64,000 bases of DNA, taken from Clostridium sp. GTDB lineage: Bacteria > Bacteroidota > Bacteroidia > Bacteroidales > Bacteroidaceae. The position numbers were made by a program, and so were the translations under genes. The stretch lies in NCBI GenBank assembly GCA_023663705.1, contig JAMPGY010000001.1, positions 122,258 to 186,257 of the forward strand. The letters are read 5' to 3'. Each line of letters opens with the position of its first letter. Within the stretch, counting starts at the first letter, position 1. Under the pieces are notes generated by a model, which saw nothing but the letters and a program-made list of their open reading frames with translations, searched no databases and was not told the DNA's origin. This document shows positions 53,659-62,292 of this stretch, piece by piece.

Positions 53659-55179
53659 ATGAAAAGAATAACAATCATAGCAATGGTACTTCTGGCAACG
53701 GAGGTACCATTTTTTGCACAGACACCACCGGAGAACCGATGGAAAGACTTGGGAAAAGGAGTAGAATACGAAGCCGAACTGCAAGTAACAGCAGGAAGCG
53801 ATAAAAGTCCATTATGGCTCAATGCCAACCGATACGGCATGAGCAGCGTGGACGGTAACAACGGCTATCTGAGAGGCAAGTTGCGGCGTAGTACGGAATG
53901 TGACAGCAGCTACAACTGGAAGTGGGGATACGGTCTGGACGTGGCGTTCGCCTATGGCAACACAGCACCTGTCATCATCCAACAGGCATATATCGACCTC
54001 AATTACCGGAAACTACGGCTAAGCATCGGAGCCAAGGAACGCCCGGCGGAACTCAAGAACAATGCCCTGAGTTCCGGAAGCCAGACCTTCGGCATCAACG
54101 CACGTCCCGTACCTCAGGTGAGACTGGAACTGCCCGACTACCTCTCCATCACCGGAAAAAGCAATTGGGCTGCCATCAAAGGACATTTCGGATACGGCAT
54201 GCTCACCGACGGACGCTGGCAAAAGGACTATGTGAATCCGGATGCACGATACACACAGAAAGCCTTGCTGCATACCAAAGCGGGATACCTGCGCATCGGT
54301 AATGAAAATAAGTTTCCTCTGGTGTTGGAGGGCGGATTGGAATGGGCCTGCATATTCGGAGGTACATCCTACCGGATGTACAAACAACCACCTTACAACC
54401 AGAGCATGGGACACTCGTTGAAAGATTTTGTGAAGGCTATTGTGGGCGGAGGAAGCGATCCCACCGACGACATTTACCTCAATGCGGCCGGAAATACATT
54501 GGGCAGCTGGACATTCAGTCTGAGCTACAAGGGAAAAGATTGGAAGGTGAGAGCTTATTACGACCACTTCTTTGAAGATCATTCCATGCTATTCTTCCAG
54601 TATGGCTGGCTGGACGGACTGATAGGCGGTGAAATCACTCTTCCGAAAAATCCGGTTGTAACCTCACTGGTCTATGAATACATGCACACTAAATACCAGG
54701 CCGGAGGTATTTATCACGACCGGACAGAGACGATTCCGGATCAGATAAGCGGCCGGGACAATTACTACAACCATAATATCTATTGGGGATGGCAACACTA
54801 CGGACAGGCCTTCGGCAATCCGCTCTACACGTCACCCCTCTATAACGACGACGGAAGTCTGACCTTCCGCAACAACCGCTTCACCGCCCATCACATCGGC
54901 TTGTCCGGCACACCCATGTCATGCCTGAATTATCGCATGATCTACACCTACAGTTCCAATTGGGGCACCTATACCCTGCCCTATAATGAGATAAAGTACT
55001 CGAACTCTTTCATGGTGGAATTGGAGTATTGCCCCAAGCAGATCGGCAAGACTAAACTCAACGGTTGGAGCCTGTCCGGAGCATTCGGCATAGACCGAGG
55101 TGCAGAACTCGGCGACAACACCGGCATACAATTCACCCTGCGCAAAACAGGACTTCTAACCAAAAACAGACGGAGATGA
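53659..55179 (+). CDS. Capsule assembly Wzi family outer-membrane protein
   Basis: 506 residues with signal peptide KRITIIAMVLLATEVPFFAQ, then alternating beta strands of an outer-membrane barrel (WKWGYGLDVAFAYGN, WTFSLSYKGKDWKVRAYYDH, YYNHNIYWGWQHYGQAFGNP). Wzi anchors or organises capsule at the cell surface. The start is 33 nt after the rny stop, and the end overlaps the next lipoprotein by 4 nt (ATGA), so rny, wzi and the lipoprotein may share a transcript. Context (co-polymerase, priming enzyme, GT cluster on both sides) supports a capsule role. Confidence 0.9.
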   Translation: MKRITIIAMVLLATEVPFFAQTPPENRWKDLGKGVEYEAELQVTAGSDKSPLWLNANRYGMSSVDGNNGYLRGKLRRSTECDSSYNWKWGYGLDVAFAYGNTAPVIIQQAYIDLNYRKLRLSIGAKERPAELKNNALSSGSQTFGINARPVPQVRLELPDYLSITGKSNWAAIKGHFGYGMLTDGRWQKDYVNPDARYTQKALLHTKAGYLRIGNENKFPLVLEGGLEWACIFGGTSYRMYKQPPYNQSMGHSLKDFVKAIVGGGSDPTDDIYLNAAGNTLGSWTFSLSYKGKDWKVRAYYDHFFEDHSMLFFQYGWLDGLIGGEITLPKNPVVTSLVYEYMHTKYQAGGIYHDRTETIPDQISGRDNYYNHNIYWGWQHYGQAFGNPLYTSPLYNDDGSLTFRNNRFTAHHIGLSGTPMSCLNYRMIYTYSSNWGTYTLPYNEIKYSNSFMVELEYCPKQIGKTKLNGWSLSGAFGIDRGAELGDNTGIQFTLRKTGLLTKNRRR

Positions 55180-55679
55180 AAAAAATAACATCAAAAATAG
55201 TTCTTGTTGTGGCAGCATTAATCACCGGCATGACATGCTCCTGTGATAAATTGCCTAAAAACGGAGATCTGGAAGGAAACTGGCAACTCGTGGAAATAGG
55301 CGTTACAGACGAGAATAAGGTGGAGAGCGTGGAGCATGTAAAAGACAAGAAGATATTCTGGGTGTTTCAACAAGATTTGCTCTGCATACATTTCTACAAC
55401 TATGCACTCCTACCCAAGGAGCCTGCTGAAGACGGGACAGGAATGAAGGAATACAGCGAATTCTTCGGTAGATTCAACCATCAGGGAAACACGCTGAATC
55501 TCACCAGCCTGTATGTACACGACACACGAAGCACCGATCGCCTGCTTGAAGCGGACAGCCGTCTACTTGAATCGAGCGGAATAATCGGCAACCACGCGGA
55601 CTATACCGTTGTCAGCCTCAACAAAGAAAGCATGACACTCCGTTCGGGCAACACCCGATTGACATTCAGAATCTTTTGA
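55176..55679 (+). CDS. Small lipoprotein, lipocalin-like (DUF4847-like)
   Basis: 167 residues from ATG 55176, which overlaps the wzi TGA. Lipoprotein signal KIVLVVAALITGMTCSCDKL. A GNWQLVEIG strand near the mature N-terminus and the following beta-strand succession fit lipocalin-like Bacteroides lipoproteins. The ending NKESMTLRSGNTRLTFRIF is typical for that group. Role unknown; the coupling to wzi hints at envelope or capsule upkeep. The DUF name is from memory. Confidence 0.8.
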   Translation: MKKITSKIVLVVAALITGMTCSCDKLPKNGDLEGNWQLVEIGVTDENKVESVEHVKDKKIFWVFQQDLLCIHFYNYALLPKEPAEDGTGMKEYSEFFGRFNHQGNTLNLTSLYVHDTRSTDRLLEADSRLLESSGIIGNHADYTVVSLNKESMTLRSGNTRLTFRIF

Positions 55680-55736
55680 GGAGTGGAAATCGAAGCATTT
55701 GCTCCCGACCGTCTAACGGGGCATACCCCACAAACC

Positions 55737-55779
55737 GTCTGATATAAGAAATGTAGATTCCTTATATCAGACTTTTTCG
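55737..55779. terminator. Terminator shared by convergent genes
   Basis: Perfect 12-bp stem GTCTGATATAAG (55737-55748) / CTTATATCAGAC (55761-55772) followed by TTTTT. The stop codon and last two codons of the leftward GT2 gene (ending at 55762) lie inside the right arm. Confidence 0.85.
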
Positions 55780-56511
55780 TAAGGCCTGAAATGCATAACA
55801 CACAAAATAAAAAGCCGCCTTTACGTATCCCGTCTTTTCTACATTAATATAAATATTCCACTGCCACGGAAGCACGGTGAACTTCCGCGACGAAACAGAT
55901 TGGGTGCGCACGCGATACAATGCCACCACCGTACCGGTGTTGCGGGCGACAAAGCCTTGTTTCAGGATATACAGCCACAGCACATAATCCTCATGATGAA
56001 TATGACGGAAATAAATCTTTCCCACTTTGGACGTATCGTAAATTCCGGTTAGATTCCCAATCACGTTACCCATCAACATCCGGCCATAAGTAGCCTGCGT
56101 GGGAGCGATAATCAGCCTGTTGTTCCGCTCGCCCTCCTCGGTTATCTTCTCATAATTGCTATACACAATAGCCGTGTCCGGATAGTCAAACAGAGGTATC
56201 TGCTGTTCCAATTTATCGGGAAGCCACACATCGTCACTATCCAGGAAAGCGATAAAACGTCCGGTAGCCTCCTCCAATCCCCTGTTACGTGGAGCGCCGG
56301 GCATGCCGGATGAACGGGGATTGGTAAACATACGGATGCGGCTGTCCAGCTCCACATATCGCATCATAACCTCCACCGACCGGTCTGTAGAACAATCATC
56401 CACAACCAAGAGTTCCCAATTGGTGTAGGTCTGGGCCAGAACAGATTGAATCGCTTCCTCGATATAAGCCTCCGCATTGTGCACAGGCATGATAACAGAC
56501 ACCTTATCCAT
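55762..56511 (-). CDS. Glycosyltransferase family 2
   Basis: 249 residues, GT-A fold. Start MDKVSVIMPVHNAEAYIEEA, nucleotide-binding DDCSTD (about 39), donor and metal DXD-like motif FLDSDDVW (about 92) and an acceptor segment HHEDYVLW. No membrane helix except a hydrophobic C-terminus (KAAFYFVCYAFQALRKSL). Adds one sugar to the lipid-linked repeat unit in the cytoplasm. Last of four leftward genes; its 3' end forms part of the terminator stem. Confidence 0.92.
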   Translation of the reverse strand: MDKVSVIMPVHNAEAYIEEAIQSVLAQTYTNWELLVVDDCSTDRSVEVMMRYVELDSRIRMFTNPRSSGMPGAPRNRGLEEATGRFIAFLDSDDVWLPDKLEQQIPLFDYPDTAIVYSNYEKITEEGERNNRLIIAPTQATYGRMLMGNVIGNLTGIYDTSKVGKIYFRHIHHEDYVLWLYILKQGFVARNTGTVVALYRVRTQSVSSRKFTVLPWQWNIYINVEKTGYVKAAFYFVCYAFQALRKSLI

Positions 56512-56517
56512 CTACAC

Positions 56518-57978
56518 CTATTTTGAGAACAGATAATGCCGCAACTTGCCGAAAGCCTTCAGCGAACGTTTCAAATCAGAGGGGTGCATCAGTCCCACTC
56601 TCAGCCTATGCAGTATATAGCCCACACGCAGATAGTATTTTTTACGAGCCATATTACAGAATGCCACCATCTCCCGAGCCGACAGCCCGGGCAGATTAAG
56701 CACCGTATTATGCGTACCGTCTTCCAGACAATAGTGCTCGTATGCCGTCTCAATATATCCGTTGCTTTTGGCCCAATCATAAGCTTCCGTTCCGGGATAG
56801 GGTATCAACGGAAAGAATTGTGCCGTGTCGGTGTTGAGTTTCAGCGCCAGTTTCAATGTCTCCTGCATGGTCTCCTTGGTCTCTCCCTTATTGCCCACCA
56901 TGTAGCATGCGTGGATAAGCAATCCGGCTTTCTTGGCATTTGCCACATAGGAGTAAAACTGTTCCACTTTTGTCCCCTTCTTTATGTTATCCAGTATCTG
57001 TTGACTACCGGACTCGATACCCGGAATGATTAAGCGGCAACCGGCCCTCTTCATAGCCTTCATGGTCTCCAGATCAAGATTTACACGAGCATTACACAGC
57101 CAACGCAGACGTTTGTGCAGTCCTTTTTCCACCAACAGATCACAGATTTCCATCACACGCTTCTTGTTTACAGTAAACGTGTCATCCTCTATCACCACTT
57201 CCTTCACATCCGGGAAATGATGGGCGATATATTCAAACTCCTCCACTACGTTAGCCGCCGAACGGGCACGGAAAAGGTGTCCGTGCATCGTCTGGGGGTA
57301 AACACAGAAATTACAATGGAAAGGACAACCTCGTCCGGTGAAAATCTGTATGGAAGGATAGGTGGCTGCGGCAAAGAAATAGTCCCGCTCGTTCAGGTAT
57401 TCCTTGATAAACGATGATGCCAACGGAATATCGTCCAGGTTTCTGATCGGAGGCATGGCAGGAGTGCGTTGCAAACCTCCCTCTTTCCTGATACACAAGC
57501 CACGAACCTCCGACAACGGCGTCTTCTGTTCCAGAGCATCGGCCAGTTCCTTCACAATCATGTCATATTCGCCGATGGCAATGCCATCCACGGCATCCGA
57601 ATACCCCATTGTTTCCTCCGCACATGCCGAAGGATGGGTACCAACCAACAATACGAAACCATCGGGACACAACTGCTTGACACGTGCGGCAAAAGCCACG
57701 TCGCTCTTGATGGACGGGGTACTCGTGCCGAACACCAGTAACATTCCGTCCGACAATTGTCCGCGTATCTCCTCTATAGACTGCTCTTCATTCATCTGCT
57801 TGGCCGGTGCATCAAGGAAGTGGATCTCATGACCACACTTGCGACTGTAAGCCGCTGCATAAATCAGCCAAAGCGGATAATATAAAGCACCGCTCTTGGT
57901 CACAGCCGGACTGCGCGACTCGCGGGAGAACTTGCCATATTCAGCTTTGAAAGGAGGATTGATAAAATATATCTTCAT
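56518..57978 (-). CDS. B12-binding radical SAM protein
   Basis: 486 residues. The N-terminal ~160 residues form a cobalamin-binding Rossmann fold (SGALYYPLWLIYAAAYSRKC, VLLVGTHPSACAEETMGYSD). The radical SAM domain has the [4Fe-4S] ligands in GRGCPFHCNFCVYPQ (about 214-228), VVIEDDTFTVNKKRVMEICD and PGIESGSQQILDNIKKGTKV. A C-terminal DUF4080/4070-like part completes it. Relatives methylate unactivated carbons or rearrange substrates. It is packed between GT2 genes (6 and 19 nt gaps), so it probably modifies a sugar or the lipid-linked glycan. The reaction is not predictable. Confidence 0.9.
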   Translation of the reverse strand: MKIYFINPPFKAEYGKFSRESRSPAVTKSGALYYPLWLIYAAAYSRKCGHEIHFLDAPAKQMNEEQSIEEIRGQLSDGMLLVFGTSTPSIKSDVAFAARVKQLCPDGFVLLVGTHPSACAEETMGYSDAVDGIAIGEYDMIVKELADALEQKTPLSEVRGLCIRKEGGLQRTPAMPPIRNLDDIPLASSFIKEYLNERDYFFAAATYPSIQIFTGRGCPFHCNFCVYPQTMHGHLFRARSAANVVEEFEYIAHHFPDVKEVVIEDDTFTVNKKRVMEICDLLVEKGLHKRLRWLCNARVNLDLETMKAMKRAGCRLIIPGIESGSQQILDNIKKGTKVEQFYSYVANAKKAGLLIHACYMVGNKGETKETMQETLKLALKLNTDTAQFFPLIPYPGTEAYDWAKSNGYIETAYEHYCLEDGTHNTVLNLPGLSAREMVAFCNMARKKYYLRVGYILHRLRVGLMHPSDLKRSLKAFGKLRHYLFSK

Positions 57979-57997
57979 ACTCTTGGTTTCTTTATAA

Positions 57998-58795
57998 TTA
58001 CTGTTTCTTGTTCACCTTGGCATAATGCAACCTTTTCAGGAAATCCATACCGAACAAGCCTATTATCATTCTTTTCACACAATCTACCGACCAGAAGTAG
58101 AAATAGCAGAATTCCGCCAACAACCGACATCCGCCATTGTTGAGCACTATGTGCTTGATATCGTATTTCTTAGCCGAAATAGACGCCACCGAAACCCCGC
58201 CCAACCGGAATTCTGCCACATCGGCCGGCACATACTTAAAACGCGCTCCACCCAGATACACCCGGGTCAGAAAGTCGTGATCCATCATGTAACGGAAGTT
58301 CAGATCATAAAGTCCCCAGCGCTTGTAGGCCGATGCCGATACAAAAGTGCCTTGATGGTCCACATTCACCCAGAACGGCATAAGGGGGAACTTCATACTC
58401 GGTATATCACGACCGGAAAACCCGGTTTCCTTATTGCGGATGATTACATTGCCCCGGTACACATCCACACCCTCTTCGTAAGCCTCGGCCATACGCTCCA
58501 ACGCTCCGGGCAGGAGGATGTCGTCGCTGTTGATGATGGCGATAATATCGCCTTTGGCATGAAGGATACCCTTGTTGAAAGCATCGCTGATACCACGGTC
58601 CGGCTCGGAATGGAAATAACCTAAATGCGTGCGGTAACGCTCTACTATCTCAAGCGTTCCGTCTGTTGATCCGCCATCAATAATGACATAGTCCAACCGG
58701 TCGTAATGCTGGTCGAGCACACTCACAATCGTTTCCTCTACAGTGGCGGCACTATTGAAACAAATAGTCACTATGGATATTACCGGTCTTTTCAT
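57998..58795 (-). CDS. Glycosyltransferase family 2 (WcaA/WbbD-like)
   Basis: 265 residues from ATG 58795, 5 nt after the preceding gene's stop; a longer frame would overlap that gene. Typical start KRPVISIVTICFNSAATVEE, then IIDGGSTDGTLEIVERY, SEPDRGISDAFNKGI and IIAIINSDDILLPGALERM with the DXD-type motif, and later MMDHDFLTRVYL. A C-terminal amphipathic/hydrophobic part (LLAEFCYFYFWSVDC) probably sits at the membrane. Predicted to extend the polysaccharide repeat unit; donor unknown. Confidence 0.92.
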   Translation of the reverse strand: MKRPVISIVTICFNSAATVEETIVSVLDQHYDRLDYVIIDGGSTDGTLEIVERYRTHLGYFHSEPDRGISDAFNKGILHAKGDIIAIINSDDILLPGALERMAEAYEEGVDVYRGNVIIRNKETGFSGRDIPSMKFPLMPFWVNVDHQGTFVSASAYKRWGLYDLNFRYMMDHDFLTRVYLGGARFKYVPADVAEFRLGGVSVASISAKKYDIKHIVLNNGGCRLLAEFCYFYFWSVDCVKRMIIGLFGMDFLKRLHYAKVNKKQ

Positions 58796-58800
58796 TCTAC

Positions 58801-59703
58801 TCAAAATATATTCAGAAGGATCGAAAGTTTTCCCGTTCTTTCTATGGAACGGTCGGAACATCGCAGACGTTTGTCGCTCAGCAGGCTCCACTTGACTCCA
58901 CAGGATTTCCTGTATTCCACCACCTTGGTCACCAGCTCGCGATTCTCCGGTCGCATCTCCGATGCATAGCCGCGGAGCAGTTCTTCGGCCGTCCGCAAAC
59001 GGATATGTTCATTCCTGCAAATACGATTCCAACGGTTCTTCCAGCGGAAACGTGTGCTGTTCAACTGTCCCACAGCATTGCCCCCATGTTGACGGTACAA
59101 GACATGGGGTGTGGGATCAAAATATACAAAACCATCCACGGCCAAAGCCACATCATATACCCAAATGTCGTGCATCCGCATATATCGTGGTGTATACTGT
59201 ATTAGTTTACGGCGCAAAGCCTCGTTGAACACCATCGTGCTCCCCCCCACAAACTGATACACCAAAGCCTCTCCTAACGTGAGCAAGGGATGGATGCTTA
59301 CATTTTCCAGAGGATTCAGATGTTCATCGGCCAGTTGAGTCTGGCAGAAATACAAGGCCGGACGGTCGCCACAGGCTTTCAGCGCCTCTACAGCAACAGC
59401 CAGTTTGTCTTTGTGCCACACATCGTCTTGGTCAGAGAAAGCATAATATTCACTGCCGGACGCCGTTCTCAACAAATCCCAGAAACTGAACGCCGGTCCC
59501 ACATTGCTTCCGCTATACCACGTCAAACGTCCAAGCGCCTGTTCCGCCTCAAGTATTGAAAGCGTTACATCCGTCGAACCATCATCACGCACCAGAACGG
59601 AACAATCCACACCAGTCTGTTCATAAATAGAAGAAAGTTGTTCCTGCAAATAACATGCCCCATTATACGTAGACATCAATACTGTAACCGTACACTGACT
59701 CAT
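58801..59703 (-). CDS. Glycosyltransferase family 2 (rhamnosyltransferase-like)
   Basis: 300 residues. Start QCTVTVLMSTYNGACYLQEQ, then SVLVRDDGSTDVTL, YAFSDQDDVWHKDKL (metal-binding DQDD) and MRMHDIWVYDVALA, a pattern common in GT2 transferases of O-antigen and rhamnan loci. Donor unproven. First gene of the four-gene leftward set, with a -7 box at 59840-59847. It contains a run of seven G (read on its own strand; 59242-59248) encoding part of QFVGGSTM. Confidence 0.92.
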   Translation of the reverse strand: MSQCTVTVLMSTYNGACYLQEQLSSIYEQTGVDCSVLVRDDGSTDVTLSILEAEQALGRLTWYSGSNVGPAFSFWDLLRTASGSEYYAFSDQDDVWHKDKLAVAVEALKACGDRPALYFCQTQLADEHLNPLENVSIHPLLTLGEALVYQFVGGSTMVFNEALRRKLIQYTPRYMRMHDIWVYDVALAVDGFVYFDPTPHVLYRQHGGNAVGQLNSTRFRWKNRWNRICRNEHIRLRTAEELLRGYASEMRPENRELVTKVVEYRKSCGVKWSLLSDKRLRCSDRSIERTGKLSILLNIF

Positions 59704-59839
59704 ACCTGTTATTTATTAGACAATTATACCTCCATCAACATGTCCCGGCCGCAGAGTTTCCATACCCCGCCCCAAAGAAAACACATTCATTATATGTTGG
59801 TATTCACAAACAACCATTTCCCATTCTATTCACAATCTA

Positions 59840-59847
59840 CAAAAGTA
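59840..59847 (-). promoter_or_regulatory. Candidate -7 box of the leftward glycosyltransferase operon (TACTTTTG)
   Basis: Minus-strand TAnnTTTG in the 347-bp AT-rich divergent gap 59704-60050, about 137 nt before the first GT2 start. No equally clear box is seen for the rightward gene at 60051, and no RNA gene or repeat was found in the gap. Confidence 0.45.
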
Positions 59848-60050
59848 CGAAAATTTATTGGATAAACTACAATTTATACCATACGTTTTCAACCATACTA
59901 AAGAACCAACCTTAACACTTTGGGGTATCACACCTGCATTTCTTCATCACAGTTTCAGCCAAAATAAAGTTGTAAGCCAAAATCCATCTATCGCAAAACA
60001 ATATTGTTTTCCAACCAAACGTTCTCATATAAAATGATAAAAGACCTTTT

Positions 60051-61025
60051 ATGTTTTCTCCAAATAATGTTGTCATAGCATATTCCCATCATGCAGACCT
60101 CCGCTTTCAATCCACATCTGGTGGTGTAGGAAGTGGTATCATACGCTACCTTTTTGATAGCGGACGTATAGCTTCGTCCCTATCATTTGACTTTGATCGG
60201 AATTCATTATCCTATACTCCGCATATTGTAAAGTCAGGACACAAGTATAGTCCTTCTGGAAGTATCTATCACGAGATCAATCTACCTTCTTTCATAAAAC
60301 AAAACATCAAGCAAATCAGTTCTCCATTTGCCTGTTTCTGCCTACCCTGTCAAACTGGTGTAATAAAGAGTTTACTACAAAAAAATCATATAGATTACTA
60401 CCTTATTGAACTCACCTGTTCCTCCCAGCAGAGTTATGAAGCGACTTCGTATCTATACAAAAGACTGCACATCCAATCCAAGGATATCAAATACATTAGA
60501 TACAGGGGAAACGGATGGCCGGGAGGAGTATGCATAGAATTAAACAATGGGCAGAAGAAGTTTCTGCCCAACAACGGTTCTTTGTGGACTCGAATATTTC
60601 ATTCACATCTATTCATTCTACCCAGATGCTTCTACTGCCCAGCAACCCGCCCACTACAGGCTGATCTCATTTTAGCCGACCCCTGGACAATCGATAACCC
60701 GAAAACAGAAACCAATGGCAGAACATTATGTGTAATCGGAAGCGAAAAAATGAGCAAAATCCTGCAAGAAATGTTTGATAAAGAAGTTATCTTTGCAGAA
60801 GCGAGGGAAAGCAAAGACTATTCCCTCTCACAATTTGGGACACTTTGCCGCAAAAAATACAACCGACATCATCCGGTCATCGGAAGAGGACTGAGAAGAA
60901 TTGTCACCAATCAAACATATAAATCTCTATCAATGAGATTTCCATGTTTCTTTGCCCTGCATTGTATCTGGTACACGTACGTCCAAAAAATATTATATAG
61001 ATTAGAACGAATATTCAAAAAATAA
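60051..61025 (+). CDS. FrhB/FdhB-like protein (F420 hydrogenase beta-subunit domain) in a polysaccharide locus
   Basis: 324 residues, shorter than the ~380-400 usual for this group, and without the N-terminal ferredoxin pair of CxxCxxC motifs. The start is HADLRFQSTSGGVGSGIIRY, a common FrhB-family opening (S-x-SGG). The middle block DIKYIRYRGNGWPGGVCIEL and the Cys-containing LPRCFYCPATRPLQADLILA / DPWTIDNPKTETNGRTLCVI fit the C-terminal domain. Such genes sit beside polysaccharide pyruvyl transferases, as here (7-nt gap), and are thought to act in sugar modification. The reaction is unknown. AT-richer than upstream genes. Confidence 0.85.
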   Translation: MFSPNNVVIAYSHHADLRFQSTSGGVGSGIIRYLFDSGRIASSLSFDFDRNSLSYTPHIVKSGHKYSPSGSIYHEINLPSFIKQNIKQISSPFACFCLPCQTGVIKSLLQKNHIDYYLIELTCSSQQSYEATSYLYKRLHIQSKDIKYIRYRGNGWPGGVCIELNNGQKKFLPNNGSLWTRIFHSHLFILPRCFYCPATRPLQADLILADPWTIDNPKTETNGRTLCVIGSEKMSKILQEMFDKEVIFAEARESKDYSLSQFGTLCRKKYNRHHPVIGRGLRRIVTNQTYKSLSMRFPCFFALHCIWYTYVQKILYRLERIFKK

Positions 61026-61032
61026 AATCCAC

Positions 61033-62292
61033 ATGACATTCCTGATAGTTGAACAGCCCGTAAACAACCGTGGAGATGAGTCTGCACACAGAGCATTCGT
61101 AAACTCCCTGTCGTCAAACTACCCCGATGCACGAATCAACATCCTGTTCTTTGAGAAAGAAGAGAGGGAAGTCAATGAATTCCGTGTTGAAAAACCCAAT
61201 GTGCATTATATCAACATTCCCACACACCACCGCACATTTGCACCACATCGCATGATCAAACTGTTCATGATGTTCAATCTGGGTATGTTGCTGCCTTTAC
61301 TTCCGCTTATCCGCAAGATTCGTCCCTACTACCGTCAAGCCGACTATATCATTTGCGCACCAGGAGGCATAGATATGGGGGGATTCCAAAATTGGGTGCA
61401 CATAGCACTATTGGAACTAGCACGCAAATGCAACAAAAAAACGATTTATTTCGCTCGCTCGATAGGACCTTTCCCTACCCAAACTTGTTTCAATCGCTTA
61501 TTCAAGAAGAAAAGCATCCGTCTGCTTCATTCATTTGAATTTATCTCATTGCGAGACAGCAAATCTCAATCCATAGCTCGCTCATTAGGTATCAATTTTG
61601 TGCCTACTATCGACTCTGCCTTCCTATACTACGAACCTGGTGAAATACCCTCCACCTTTGCCAAATCCATCGGACACGACTACATAGTCTTGATTCCCAA
61701 TTCACTGGCTTGGCACCACGATTTTAAGCAATTCTCCTATGAAGATTTCTTCCGCTTCTGGGTGATGCTAACCAACAGACTTCTACAGGAGTATCCCGAC
61801 CATCGGATAGCAATGCTCCCTCAGACGGTATCTTATGGTTATGCAGCATGTCTACCGGATGGATACAAATACTTTCAGAAAATACGTGAAAGTGCAGATT
61901 CTCCAGAACGTATTGTCGTTTTGGAGGAAAAATATGGTTCCAATATCCAGCAGGCCATCATTGCAAAGTCCAAGTTCCTCATCGGAGCACGCTACCACTC
62001 CATCATTTTCTCCATCAACCAAAACATCCCGTTTATTTCACTCTGTTACGAACATAAGATGAGCGGAGTAACAGATATGATCGGGAAAAAAGATATCAAG
62101 TTGCAGGACATTTTCAATACCCCCCCCCTTTCACCCAATGCTTTGGAAACAGCAATCACAACTATCATTAAGTTTGCCCGAACATGCAACGCCGACCCCG
62201 CAGCTCAACAATTAGCCAAAGAGATGGCTAGAAAAGGATTTATGGCACTGACCGAATATATCGACAAAGATCAACAACAGCATACAGTATGA
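61033..62292 (+). CDS. Polysaccharide pyruvyl transferase family protein
   Basis: 419 residues. Predicted to transfer pyruvate from phosphoenolpyruvate to a sugar of the repeat unit (ketal formation). Family features: LIVEQPVNNRGDESAHRAFV, YIICAPGGIDMGGFQNW, KTIYFARSIGPF, ISLRDSKSQSIARSLG and the conserved IGARYHSIIFSINQNIPFIS near 315-340. It follows the FrhB-like gene by 7 nt and overlaps the flippase by 4 nt (ATGA). A run of nine C at 62120-62128 (codons 363-366) could slip and cut off the last ~55 residues. Confidence 0.9.
   Translation: MTFLIVEQPVNNRGDESAHRAFVNSLSSNYPDARINILFFEKEEREVNEFRVEKPNVHYINIPTHHRTFAPHRMIKLFMMFNLGMLLPLLPLIRKIRPYYRQADYIICAPGGIDMGGFQNWVHIALLELARKCNKKTIYFARSIGPFPTQTCFNRLFKKKSIRLLHSFEFISLRDSKSQSIARSLGINFVPTIDSAFLYYEPGEIPSTFAKSIGHDYIVLIPNSLAWHHDFKQFSYEDFFRFWVMLTNRLLQEYPDHRIAMLPQTVSYGYAACLPDGYKYFQKIRESADSPERIVVLEEKYGSNIQQAIIAKSKFLIGARYHSIIFSINQNIPFISLCYEHKMSGVTDMIGKKDIKLQDIFNTPPLSPNALETAITTIIKFARTCNADPAAQQLAKEMARKGFMALTEYIDKDQQQHTV
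62120..62128 (+). repeat. C9 homopolymer inside the pyruvyl transferase gene
   Basis: Nine consecutive C within codons for Asn-Thr-Pro-Pro-Leu. Longest C/G run in the window; a one-base change would shift the frame after the conserved GARYHS block. Confidence 0.8.
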
